DNA from: Parachlamydiales bacterium
Lineage (GTDB): Bacteria > Chlamydiota > Chlamydiia > Chlamydiales > SM23-39
DNA length: 64,000 nucleotides
NCBI GenBank assembly: GCA_019694475.1
Contig: JAIBBX010000002.1
Coordinates: 1-64,000 of the forward strand
Reading direction: 5' to 3'
Part shown: positions 14,438 through 22,835 of the stretch, one piece after another
Numbering within the stretch: the stretch's first letter is position 1
Layout of the letters: the number at the start of each line of letters is the position of its first letter
Made by a program: the position numbers and the translations under genes
The notes under the pieces: model-generated
Databases searched by the model: none
The model's input: only the letters and a program-made list of their open reading frames with translations
What the model was told of the DNA's origin: nothing

Positions 14438-17400
14438 ATGCGCAGTGACCCAGACCCCTCTTTGCCCCCAGAAGAATTAAAAAAAGCGATCGACATTGAG
14501 ATTAAAGCCTTTGAAGAATCGTTTCTCTGGCTGCAAAACCACATGCCAAAGAGCTTTTTAGAGACGGTCGATCAAGAAATGAAAATCCTGATCGCCAGAA
14601 ACTTAATGAGTTTTTGCCTTCAGGACCATTTTTCGCCCATTTATTTCAAGCACAAGATCATCGTCCTTTGCCAAGACGCCCCTGACGCCGACCTGAAGGT
14701 GTTCAAAAAGTTCAAAAACTACGTGATCCGCTACTACAGGGCTTTTGTTTCGAATGCCCCTCCCCCCTGCGATCCGAGCGGCAAAAAACTGCGGATTGCT
14801 TTGCTCTACTTTCACGATCTTTCGAAGAATGAAAAATTGCCTCATGAGAAAAAGAGCGAACTCTTTGCCCATGCAAGAGAGCACAATCCAAATCTCAAAG
14901 ACGAAGAACTCGAGTCGCTGGTGCATGGGATCACTAATAACTTCCTCAATTCGATGGCGGGAGAAAGGCTCTCGCTTGCCCTTTCCATGTTCTTCAAAGC
15001 CAAGAACGAAGAAAAATGCCAATATGAAGTTAGGCGCAATGAAGATTGGAAAGCGAAAGACGCGCCGTCCTTGCAGCTTGTCCTTGCTTGGCGCAATGTT
15101 CCCAAGTCGGGCTTCCTCTACCACCTTGCCAAAGTGATCAGCAACCACCATCTTGCCCTTCGAAAAGTGGTTGGAACATACATCGATTTATCGAGCACTG
15201 AGACGATTTTGATTTTGTCCTTGGGACTCCATGGCAAATCGGGCAAAGCTGCTTGGGAAGAGGCCGACATCGACGATTTTTTACGGGAATTAGTGCTCGT
15301 TAAGTATTTTGATACCGATGATAAGGTGGGCTCCACGTTTACAGACCCTCATTTGCTCACGGGCAACGAAGCCCATTTGGTGCGCAATTTCATCAGTTTT
15401 ACCCATCAAGTTCTCGTATATGCCGACCCCAACTTCTATTCCCATGAAAATGTGATCGAAGGGTTTTGCCGCCATCCCGAACTGACTGTGCAGCTCGCCA
15501 AAGCATTTGAGGCGAAATTCCATCCGGAAAAAAGAGATTTAACTCAGTATGAATCGCTTAAAAATCAGTTTTCTCAAACACTAGAAAAACTCGACACGGG
15601 TCAAGCGGTCAATGACGTTAGAAGAAAGAACGTTTTGAAACAAGGGCTCAATTTTATTGATCACACGTTGAAGACCAACTTTTATCTCAGCAATAAAAGT
15701 GCCTTTTCATTCCGGCTCGATCCAAAATACATGGACAATGTCCCTTTTGAGAGAAAGGAAAAATTCCCCGATCTGCCCTTCGGCATATTTTTCGTTAGAG
15801 GGATGCACTTCATCGGCTTCAACATCCGCTTCAAAGATCTTGCCCGAGGCGGAGTAAGAACAGTCATTCCGGAACGGATGGAATCGTATTATCAGGAAAG
15901 AAATAACATTTTCTCGGAAGCCTACAACCTTGCCTACACCCAGCAAAAGAAAAATAAAGACATTCCCGAAGGAGGAGCCAAAACCGCTATCCTTCTAAAA
16001 CCTTTCGAAGTGTTTGCCGAAGAAGAAGAAATTTACAAAAAAGAGATGAAGGCCGATGGCATCGATTCCAACCTTTGGGAAGAAAAGTTAAAAATCTATC
16101 GGCGCGACCATAAGATGGAATACATTTACGCGTCGCAAAAATCTTTCATTTCTAGCTTGATGACCCTGATCAATTGCAATGAAAATGGAACTTTGAAAGC
16201 GGAATCAGTCGTCGACTATTGGAAAAAACCAGAATACATTTATCTCGGCCCTGATGAGAACATGTTTAACGACATGATCGTCTGGATCGCCGATTATGCC
16301 GTGAAACACAACTACAAACCGGGCAGATCGTTTATGAGCAGCAAGCCCGGCGCAGGGATCAACCACAAAGAGTTTGGCGTTACTTCCTACGGCGTCAATG
16401 TCTATCTCGAACAAATGCTCCTATTTTTGGGAATCGATCCAAAAACAGATCCGTTCACTATCAAAATTTCAGGAGGACCTGACGGAGACGTAGCAGGCAA
16501 TGAAGTTCTAAATCTCGGAAAATACTATCCGAATACAGCTAAACTTCTTGCCCTCACAGATGTTTCAGGAACCATCTATGATCCAGAAGGGCTCGATCTC
16601 AAAGAAATGGCCAATTTGTTCCATAAGAGCTTGCCCATCCGCAGCTATCCTCCGGAAAAACTGCATGAAGGGGGCTTTCTTCTCGATGTAAAAACCAAAC
16701 GCGAAGAGACAGCTTATGCCCAAGAAACTCTCATTTGGCGCAAAAAAGGGGGCAAAGCTGTTCAAGATTGGATTTCGGGCAATGAGATGAACCACCTCTA
16801 CCGTAGCAACGTGCACCAGGTGAAAACAGATGTGTTTGTTCCCGCAGGAGGCAGGCCCAGAACGCTCAACGACACCAACTACTCCAGCTTTCTCGACGAT
16901 ACGGGAAAACCAACCTCAAAAGCGATCGTTGAAGGAGCCAACCTCTATCTTACCCCTGGCGCAAGAAGGGCGCTTGAAAAACTCGGCGTATTGATTTTCA
17001 AAGACAGCTCCTGCAATAAAGGGGGCGTGATTTGTTCTTCCTTCGAGGTGCTTGCAAGTCTTTGCATGAACGAGGCCGATTTCATCAAAGAAAAGAAAGA
17101 ATTCGTCCAAGAAGTTTTGGCAGCAATCGGCAAAGCTGCGCTCAACGAAGCCCAGCTTCTTCTGAACACTCATCAAAAAACGGGGCAATATCTAACCGAT
17201 CTTTCCGATTTAGTCTCAGAAAAGATCAATCTCTTTAAATATCAGCTTCTCGATTATCTCACGCCCCTTCGTCTCGATGATCCAGCTCTCATCCGCTGCC
17301 TTATCCAATATTGTCCGCCGCTTCTTAGAAAACGGTATAAGGAACAAATCCTCAAAATGCCCGATATCCATAAAAAAGCAGTGATCTCCTGCTACATTGC

Positions 17401-17500
17401 ATCGCATCTCGTATACAAAAAAGGGCTCGATTGGAGTCCCACTATTGCCGATGTTCTCCCGATGATCGCGAAAGATCCAGATATTATTGGCCCTGAATAA
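14438..17500 (+). CDS. gdhB: NAD-specific glutamate dehydrogenase, large (about 115 kDa) type
   Basis: 1020 residues. It oxidises glutamate to 2-oxoglutarate and ammonia, feeding the TCA cycle. The C-terminal two thirds carry the conserved core: RFKDLARGGVRTV, PEGGAKTAILL, the dinucleotide loop SGGPDGDVAGNEVL, VEGANLYLTPGARR and a late FKDSSCNKGGV. Size and arrangement match the yeast Gdh2-like 115 kDa class rather than the 50 kDa or 180 kDa enzymes. Nearest the start, AAAGGAGGGA precedes the ATG directly. It follows the HExxH gene by about 110 bases. The symbol is used loosely. Confidence 0.88.
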   Translation: MRSDPDPSLPPEELKKAIDIEIKAFEESFLWLQNHMPKSFLETVDQEMKILIARNLMSFCLQDHFSPIYFKHKIIVLCQDAPDADLKVFKKFKNYVIRYYRAFVSNAPPPCDPSGKKLRIALLYFHDLSKNEKLPHEKKSELFAHAREHNPNLKDEELESLVHGITNNFLNSMAGERLSLALSMFFKAKNEEKCQYEVRRNEDWKAKDAPSLQLVLAWRNVPKSGFLYHLAKVISNHHLALRKVVGTYIDLSSTETILILSLGLHGKSGKAAWEEADIDDFLRELVLVKYFDTDDKVGSTFTDPHLLTGNEAHLVRNFISFTHQVLVYADPNFYSHENVIEGFCRHPELTVQLAKAFEAKFHPEKRDLTQYESLKNQFSQTLEKLDTGQAVNDVRRKNVLKQGLNFIDHTLKTNFYLSNKSAFSFRLDPKYMDNVPFERKEKFPDLPFGIFFVRGMHFIGFNIRFKDLARGGVRTVIPERMESYYQERNNIFSEAYNLAYTQQKKNKDIPEGGAKTAILLKPFEVFAEEEEIYKKEMKADGIDSNLWEEKLKIYRRDHKMEYIYASQKSFISSLMTLINCNENGTLKAESVVDYWKKPEYIYLGPDENMFNDMIVWIADYAVKHNYKPGRSFMSSKPGAGINHKEFGVTSYGVNVYLEQMLLFLGIDPKTDPFTIKISGGPDGDVAGNEVLNLGKYYPNTAKLLALTDVSGTIYDPEGLDLKEMANLFHKSLPIRSYPPEKLHEGGFLLDVKTKREETAYAQETLIWRKKGGKAVQDWISGNEMNHLYRSNVHQVKTDVFVPAGGRPRTLNDTNYSSFLDDTGKPTSKAIVEGANLYLTPGARRALEKLGVLIFKDSSCNKGGVICSSFEVLASLCMNEADFIKEKKEFVQEVLAAIGKAALNEAQLLLNTHQKTGQYLTDLSDLVSEKINLFKYQLLDYLTPLRLDDPALIRCLIQYCPPLLRKRYKEQILKMPDIHKKAVISCYIASHLVYKKGLDWSPTIADVLPMIAKDPDIIGPE

Positions 17501-17613
17501 AGAATCAATCAACTTATTTCTGAAATCGCTATTAAATTTACAGTATAATATAAAAATAATAAAATTAAATCGTGGTTAAAAAAGATCACAATAAAAATAA
17601 AAAAGGGAATATT

Positions 17614-17757
17614 ATGGAAATCAACAAAGTAGACTTATCAGTATTTTCACAACAAACACAAGAACAACTCAATCACGCTGCAGCAACAGCTAGCACAAGC
17701 GATGTGACTTATACACAAGCAGACGCAAACTGCATGTTCACGCTCGTTAACTGCTAA
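17614..17757 (+). CDS. 47-aa peptide with Thr/Ser-rich middle and Cys tail
   Basis: The peptide runs MEINKVDLSVFSQQTQEQLN, then HAAATASTSDVTYTQADANC, then MFTLVNC. AAAAAGGG at good distance precedes the ATG, a TATAAT lies at 17544-17549, and a strong terminator follows 10 bases after the stop, so it appears to be its own transcription unit. No signal peptide or membrane segment. The acidic/polar N-terminus followed by a Ser/Thr/Cys-rich C-terminus resembles precursors of modified peptides, but no modification enzyme is visible nearby. Function unknown. Confidence 0.55.
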   Translation: MEINKVDLSVFSQQTQEQLNHAAATASTSDVTYTQADANCMFTLVNC

Positions 17758-17766
17758 TTGAAAAAT

Positions 17767-17792
17767 AGCCCTGCAATTTGCGGGGCTTTTTT
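17767..17792 (+). terminator. Intrinsic terminator after the 47-aa peptide gene
   Basis: AGCCCTGCA and TGCGGGGCT form the stem with an ATT loop (17767-17786; one mismatch), followed by six T. It also overlaps the end of the convergent macrodomain gene. Confidence 0.85.
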
Positions 17793-18666
17793 AAAGCCCA
17801 ATATTCACGGCCCTTTGCCATTCATTTTGAGTGAAGAAAACGAATTTGACTTCGTCAAATCGTCCCGGATGGTCGTTTAGATATTGTTCAACAGTCTGGA
17901 TCGCAACTCGAGTGGCTGCTTCGAAGGGATAACCGTAGATGCCTGTGCTGATCGCAGGAAGTGCGAGCGTTCTCATTCCGCTTGCATGAATCAGATCTAA
18001 ACTGTTTTTGTAGGCATTGCTCAAGAGTTCTTCACCATTTGGAGGATTGAGCCGCATGTCAGGTCCCACAGCATGAACAATTCTTTGGATGCCTCTAGCT
18101 GCTAAATTGCCTGATCCGGTAATCACCGCATTCCCAACTTCGCATCGAACGCCTGGCCGCACTTCTGGAAGTCTTCGGCATTCAGCTAATAAAGCTGGGC
18201 CTGCAGCAGCGTGGATTGCATGATCGATTCCGCCGCCGCCCAAACAAGCTGGGTTAGCCGCATTGACGATCGCTTGAACGGCAAGGAGGGTGATATCGCC
18301 TTGCTCAATCGAAATGGTTGTGGCTCCAATCTGCCTTCGAACTGGCTGGTTTACTGCTGCCAGCGCCTGTTGCCTTACAATCGGAGGATGGCCTTGGCGC
18401 TGCCAAGCAGCATTCACTTTTGCCAAAAGAGCAGGTGGGACATTCGCTTCAGTTCCGATTCTTTGGGCGATCGTCTTCAAATGGGTCGAGGAATAAAAAC
18501 CGAGCCAACGGAAAAATTGCTGGAAAAAACCGCAAAGCCCCTCGAACTTCACCACATCCCATCCATGAGACTCGGTGTAACTCAAATAAACCCAATGCTT
18601 CTTGCCAATTTTGTCAAAATCAGCGATTGCGTGGTTGGTGAGAGCTTGCTGCAAAGATACAGGCAT
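17791..18666 (-). CDS. Macrodomain protein with N-terminal extension
   Basis: 291 residues. Residues about 115-290 form a macrodomain (binding or hydrolysing ADP-ribose groups): SIEQGDITLL, VNAANPACLGGGGIDHAIHAAAG split by the ADP-ribose-binding Gly run, RIVHAVGPD and LPAISTGIYGYP. The residues needed by YmdB/MacroD-type ADP-ribosyl hydrolases (the Asn of VNAAN, GGGGID) are present. The first 110 residues (with GFFQQFFRWLGFY) match no domain I know and contain aromatic, amphipathic stretches. AGAGGAAAAAT precedes the ATG. Either a metabolite-repair enzyme or a secreted protein reversing host ADP-ribosylation; the extension favours something beyond housekeeping. Confidence 0.9.
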   Translation of the reverse strand: MPVSLQQALTNHAIADFDKIGKKHWVYLSYTESHGWDVVKFEGLCGFFQQFFRWLGFYSSTHLKTIAQRIGTEANVPPALLAKVNAAWQRQGHPPIVRQQALAAVNQPVRRQIGATTISIEQGDITLLAVQAIVNAANPACLGGGGIDHAIHAAAGPALLAECRRLPEVRPGVRCEVGNAVITGSGNLAARGIQRIVHAVGPDMRLNPPNGEELLSNAYKNSLDLIHASGMRTLALPAISTGIYGYPFEAATRVAIQTVEQYLNDHPGRFDEVKFVFFTQNEWQRAVNIGL

Positions 18667-18675
18667 ATTTTTCCT

Positions 18676-19365
18676 CTAAGAAAGATCAAAGAGTAAAAAT
18701 TCTACGTTTGCACTCGTTTTAATCTCAACGGCTTTCTCATTGCTTACAGATGCGCCATCGCCTGCATGCAAAGGAGCGCCATTGACCGTTGCAGTCCCTT
18801 TGATCATTTGGATCCAAACATGGCGATTTGCAATCGGCAAAGAAATTTCTTCTGCTTTTTGGAATCTCCCAAGATAGATTCGCGCATCTTGGTGAATTTT
18901 AAGAGACCCTTCTTTGCCATCGGGAGAAACAACCAGTTTTAGGCCTTGGATGTGTTCGTCATAGCTTTTTTGCTGATAAGAGGGTTTTAGACCTTTTTGA
19001 TTGGGCTGGATCCAGATTTGAAGAAGATGGACTTTTTCTTTTTGGGAAGGATTGAACTCGCTATGTTGAACTCCTGTGCCGGCAGACATCAGCTGGAATT
19101 CCCCTTTTGTGATTTGAGATTGGTTTCCCATCGTATCTTTGTGAGCAAGCGTTCCGTTGATGATGTAGGTAAGAATTTCCATATTGTCATGAGGATGCGT
19201 GTCGAATCCTTTTGTAGCCGCTACGATATCTTCGTTAATCACCCTCAGCGCGCGGAATCCCATGTATTTTGAATCATAATATTCGCTAAAGGAGAAAGTA
19301 TATTGAGTGGAAAGCCATCCATGATCTCCCTTGCCTCTCTCATCGCTTTTACGGACTGTAACCAT
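18676..19365 (-). CDS. Pirin-family bicupin protein
   Basis: Cupin protein beginning MVTVRKSDERGKGDHGWLST, the classic pirin opening. The metal ligands are in FDTHPHDNMEILTYI, a later SAGTGVQHSE and the Glu/His pair of the first cupin barrel. Pirins of the YhhW type oxidise quercetin-like compounds; physiological role here unknown. AAGGAGGGG ends 2-4 bases before the ATG at 19365, and this start matches the family. In-frame ATGs at 19419 (which would add a signal-like MKKLGVFLTAALALQ) and 19470 are alternatives; if 19419 is used the protein could be exported. Confidence 0.85.
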   Translation of the reverse strand: MVTVRKSDERGKGDHGWLSTQYTFSFSEYYDSKYMGFRALRVINEDIVAATKGFDTHPHDNMEILTYIINGTLAHKDTMGNQSQITKGEFQLMSAGTGVQHSEFNPSQKEKVHLLQIWIQPNQKGLKPSYQQKSYDEHIQGLKLVVSPDGKEGSLKIHQDARIYLGRFQKAEEISLPIANRHVWIQMIKGTATVNGAPLHAGDGASVSNEKAVEIKTSANVEFLLFDLS

Positions 19366-19507
19366 TTCCCCTCCTTGAAGAGCTAAAGCTGCCGTCAGAA
19401 AAACCCCTAACTTTTTCATGTCCCCTCGATCGTTTTGAGTGAGAATAGCAATAGTAAAAGAATTTAACAAGATAAGCAGGATAGATTAAATTCCAGCCTT
19501 TGGCTAG

Positions 19508-19528
19508 CGCCGCCCCAAGAAGGCGGCG
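19508..19528. terminator. GC-rich hairpin after the 1019-aa gene
   Basis: CGCCGCC and GGCGGCG form a perfect 7-bp stem with a 7-base loop, between the 1019-aa gene stop and the pirin gene. No T-run follows, so termination is only probable. Confidence 0.45.
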
Positions 19529-19539
19529 AATCAAAATTC

Positions 19540-22500
19540 TTAACCTGCGATTGCTTTAGAAGAGAGCCTTTTAAGAGGCAGTGCACTTGTGATCGCATAA
19601 GGGCCAGACTGCATGCCGCCCGCGGCATCGGAATATTCGAAAGGAACCGCTAAACCGCTCAAAGAATAGAGTGTTCGACCTTCATTTTCGACCTTTTTTT
19701 CCTTGGTATATACCGGCACGCCCAGGCTTTCCCCTAACTGGATTGCATTCTCATCCAAGATCCGGTCGATTTCAGGGTTGGGGAAGGTTAAGTAATGGGG
19801 CTCAACAAATAGAGCTGGACTTTCTCCGTCCCAGAGCAGGCGGACAACCGCGCGTGCAACAATCCTCTGGGTTTTAGGATCTTTCAACACGATCGCCCGA
19901 TTTTTCCCGTCCATGACGTAGGACAAGGCGCTTTTGTTTAAATGTGGCTGTCCATAGATCGATTGACAGCCCCCGCTTTCGGCAGCCAGCAGGAGGAGAT
20001 CCTGAGGATCGTCTGTAACCAAAATGCTCAATTCCCGTTGATCAGGTTGATGGCGCAAGATCGATTTTTGTTGGAGGAATTCCCTAAGATCAGTGAGAAG
20101 CAGCGCATGGTCTGGAGAAGCTAACGCCGCGATTTTAGAGCGAAGCTCTGATATATCCGATTCTGTCATGGCCTTATTTTGCAGGGCTTGTAATATGAGA
20201 GTTTCGACCTCGACATGAGAGTCTTCAAGCGCAGCTTCAACCGTTTTTTCATCGTTTAAAAAGCTGTAGAGAGAGGGAACTTTTGCAGAATCGAGGTGAT
20301 GGAATTGAATGATAGATCGTTTTAGGGCATGAATGAACCGTTCGCCGAAAGTTTGAGTGAGGATGGGATTGCGCACTGTAATCTGTTCAAGTTCCCGTTT
20401 CGCTGCCCAATTTTTGAGCAAATCGTCGTAATCTCCCAAATAGCGTATCGTTTGTAAGTGAGGACTATTCTCATATCGGCATAAGGGATAGCGTCCCTGG
20501 ACCAAATCAACGAACCATTGCTGGTAGGAAGCGATCATGGGCACTCTTTCATCGTCAGGAAGCTGCTTGAGTTTGCCTAGATAGGTAAAAATTGCATTCC
20601 GGTCGCGCCAACGAGCAATCTCCGCATCGGCCTGCTCTGGCGTCACTTTATTTCCTAAAAATTCTTGAAAGATCGATTTTCGCAGCGCCTGCAATTCTTT
20701 AAGCGGTAAATGGCAAGAGTCAAGCGCTTTTTTAGGGTCTAATAGCTGCAAATCTCCTAGAGCAATACATCGTTCGTAAGGGCTTTCATCGGCTTTAAAC
20801 AGACCTTCGAAAATTTGAAGATATTCCTCCAGCTTGAGCGCTTCATCAGTATCGCCATTTCCTGAATATGGATCGGAAAGCAGGTCGATCATGACCTTTG
20901 CTTTTTTCCCATCTTTGAAAATTTCTCTGATTTTTTTAGGAACAAGACGTGCATCCCATTCTTTTCTCTTTTGAGCGTCAGGACAAATTGCAGCATACAA
21001 GACAGAAGGCAATAGGCTATGAAGAGGAGCATCTGTATGTTCTTTTAACCACTCGGCAAAAAGCTTAGGTTGTTTAGCAAAATACTCTATGCAAGTAAAG
21101 CACGCTTTAAGCTGCCTTTCAGGCCTTGGGTCGATAAGAGAATCCATCAAATTCTCGAATACTTGCACTTCCTTGTCATTTAGGGTCATCCCGGAAGAGT
21201 AGGCGATGCGTAGTTTTTCCAATTTTGCCAGCATGGCAAGACGGCTCGAACGATCTAGAGTTGGCATCCGGGAGTTAGGATCGAGAAGTCTTTTAAAGAG
21301 CCGCCCTTTCGACAATAGAGGCGAGGCTTCTATGAAAGCCTTTGCCTTTTCGAATGAGGCGCTTTCCCAGTCGAACGAATGGAGAATCGCGAGAGTAGCT
21401 ACAGCTTCTTCTGAATGGATAACGGGTTGCTCAGCACCCAGCCGCAAAGTATCGCGGACAGTGTATTCAAACCAGGTCTTTTTCGCTGAGTTGATGAGAG
21501 CATTTGAGTCGAGGTTCGGAACAGAGCGAATCCAAGATACAAATCGTTGAAGAGCATTTCCTCCATAGAGAAGTGGCGATAAAAGATCGTGAGGCAGATT
21601 TGAATTAGGGTCATAAATTTGATCCATCAGCTTCACAACAGTATCGATTTCCGCTTGTGTCAAGTCGGATGCCGCCGCGATCATTGCAAACCTTGATTCG
21701 CGCTGGATAAAATCGTTGATTTGGTTTTGCGACAGCCCCCGTTCAATCAATTTGGCCAAAAGCGGTCGCATCATTTGGGGATGGGCGTTTAACAGTTCTT
21801 CTCCTTGCAAATTCTGCAATTCAAGCATTTGTTCCAAAAATGGCCAGAAATCGGGAATGTAGCGGACTGGATGCTCATCAGGAAGGTAGTCGAGAAACCT
21901 GCGAACATTAAATTTGAATACTGTTTCTTTGGCAAATTCTCTCAATTCATCTCTGATCGATCCATCCTGAATCAATTCCAAACATTCTGGAACATCATTC
22001 AATAAATGGCGGTTTTGACTAATAGCTTGGCGGATAGCATCGCAAATCGTCTGTTGTCCCCAAATCGAAGACAATTCTTTTAAGTGTCTAAGCCAACATT
22101 TTGGACGGCTTGCGATAAGAGAAAGAACTTCTATTTGCTCCGATGCACTCAAGAATGAAGGAAATGGAACCTCTATAAAGAATGGATTTTCTTTGACCGA
22201 TTCTTTAAGCAAGTCGACAAATTCTCGTTTCAGTTTGGTGATATCTTGCGGCTGTGCATGTTTGAGCTTTTCTTCGAATTGCTCTATTTTACCTTTGAAT
22301 GAATCTGAAAGAAAACAACTGCGACAACTCAATCTTTTGAAACTTTCCTGAAGGTTTTTCAATCCTTCCACATCTTTTTGGATTAGACGTTCGTAGTCAT
22401 GGATTGCAAGATAGATGGTCTCGATCTTATTTGATCGTCCGTCTAGCACTTCAACGAGAACCCACTGTCTATTTTCTATCTTGTTTGGGGACGCAGATTG

Positions 22501-22599
22501 GGGGATTTGGGATAAAAACGAGCAAGTGAAAGCAGCTTCCTTTTGACTAAAATTGCCCGCCAAATTGTCATTATATATTAAATCACCAACAAGAATCAT
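19540..22599 (-). CDS. Large protein of unknown function (1019 aa)
   Basis: I do not recognise this protein. It has no signal peptide or membrane segments and is mostly helical and charged over residues 70-850, with a local CRSCF Cys pair near 93. The last 180 residues look like a separate alpha/beta domain (ILVTDDPQDLLLLAAESGG, SIYGQPHLNKSALSYVMDGK, RIVARAVVRLLWDGESPALF), with the pattern of a compact catalytic or binding domain. Upstream, TATAAT is followed closely by ACGGAG and then the ATG. Its size, soluble nature and isolated accessory location fit a secreted effector or cytoplasmic scaffold, but nothing in the sequence proves either. Confidence 0.85.
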   Translation of the reverse strand: MILVGDLIYNDNLAGNFSQKEAAFTCSFLSQIPQSASPNKIENRQWVLVEVLDGRSNKIETIYLAIHDYERLIQKDVEGLKNLQESFKRLSCRSCFLSDSFKGKIEQFEEKLKHAQPQDITKLKREFVDLLKESVKENPFFIEVPFPSFLSASEQIEVLSLIASRPKCWLRHLKELSSIWGQQTICDAIRQAISQNRHLLNDVPECLELIQDGSIRDELREFAKETVFKFNVRRFLDYLPDEHPVRYIPDFWPFLEQMLELQNLQGEELLNAHPQMMRPLLAKLIERGLSQNQINDFIQRESRFAMIAAASDLTQAEIDTVVKLMDQIYDPNSNLPHDLLSPLLYGGNALQRFVSWIRSVPNLDSNALINSAKKTWFEYTVRDTLRLGAEQPVIHSEEAVATLAILHSFDWESASFEKAKAFIEASPLLSKGRLFKRLLDPNSRMPTLDRSSRLAMLAKLEKLRIAYSSGMTLNDKEVQVFENLMDSLIDPRPERQLKACFTCIEYFAKQPKLFAEWLKEHTDAPLHSLLPSVLYAAICPDAQKRKEWDARLVPKKIREIFKDGKKAKVMIDLLSDPYSGNGDTDEALKLEEYLQIFEGLFKADESPYERCIALGDLQLLDPKKALDSCHLPLKELQALRKSIFQEFLGNKVTPEQADAEIARWRDRNAIFTYLGKLKQLPDDERVPMIASYQQWFVDLVQGRYPLCRYENSPHLQTIRYLGDYDDLLKNWAAKRELEQITVRNPILTQTFGERFIHALKRSIIQFHHLDSAKVPSLYSFLNDEKTVEAALEDSHVEVETLILQALQNKAMTESDISELRSKIAALASPDHALLLTDLREFLQQKSILRHQPDQRELSILVTDDPQDLLLLAAESGGCQSIYGQPHLNKSALSYVMDGKNRAIVLKDPKTQRIVARAVVRLLWDGESPALFVEPHYLTFPNPEIDRILDENAIQLGESLGVPVYTKEKKVENEGRTLYSLSGLAVPFEYSDAAGGMQSGPYAITSALPLKRLSSKAIAG

Positions 22600-22759
22600 A
22601 TAATTAATATCTCCGTATTATACATTTTATATTAAGTTATAATATAAATTCAATAAATTATTTTAATAATCACACCTGATTATCGAGTCACCCACACCTA
22701 CTAACCACCCTTTTTTACACAAATCAACTCATTTACAATGAGTGACTTACAAAAATTAT
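22600..22759. other. AT-rich divergent promoter region, no gene seen
   Basis: 160 bases of very AT-rich sequence between the divergent 1019-aa gene and the CIRCE/hrcA promoter. No frame with a credible start is present; short TATAAT-like elements serve the minus-strand gene. Confidence 0.5.
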
Positions 22760-22786
22760 TCAGCAATCGAAACGAAAGATTGCTAA
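22760..22786 (+). promoter_or_regulatory. CIRCE-like HrcA operator
   Basis: TCAGCAATC, 9 bases, then GATTGCTAA. The CIRCE consensus is TTAGCACTC-N9-GAGTGCTAA. The inner bases differ symmetrically in both arms (CAATC/GATTG for CACTC/GAGTG), so dyad symmetry is kept with one mismatch. It sits directly upstream of the -35 of the hrcA promoter. Confidence 0.85.
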
Positions 22787-22791
22787 AAATC

Positions 22792-22820
22792 TTGCTAGTT
22801 CCTATGATTTGGGGTATAAT
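22792..22820 (+). promoter_or_regulatory. hrcA-grpE-dnaK promoter
   Basis: TTGCTA (22792-22797), 17-base spacer, TATAAT (22815-22820). The expected transcription start is about 9 bases before the hrcA ATG, leaving almost no leader and no SD. Confidence 0.75.
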
Positions 22821-22835
22821 GGTTAGCAAAAGCCT

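Noticed and set aside
14058..14480. Frameshifted extension of the HExxH gene into the next frame
   Set aside because: The main frame ends normally after a Pro-rich tail, and the shifted frame has no similarity to known proteins.
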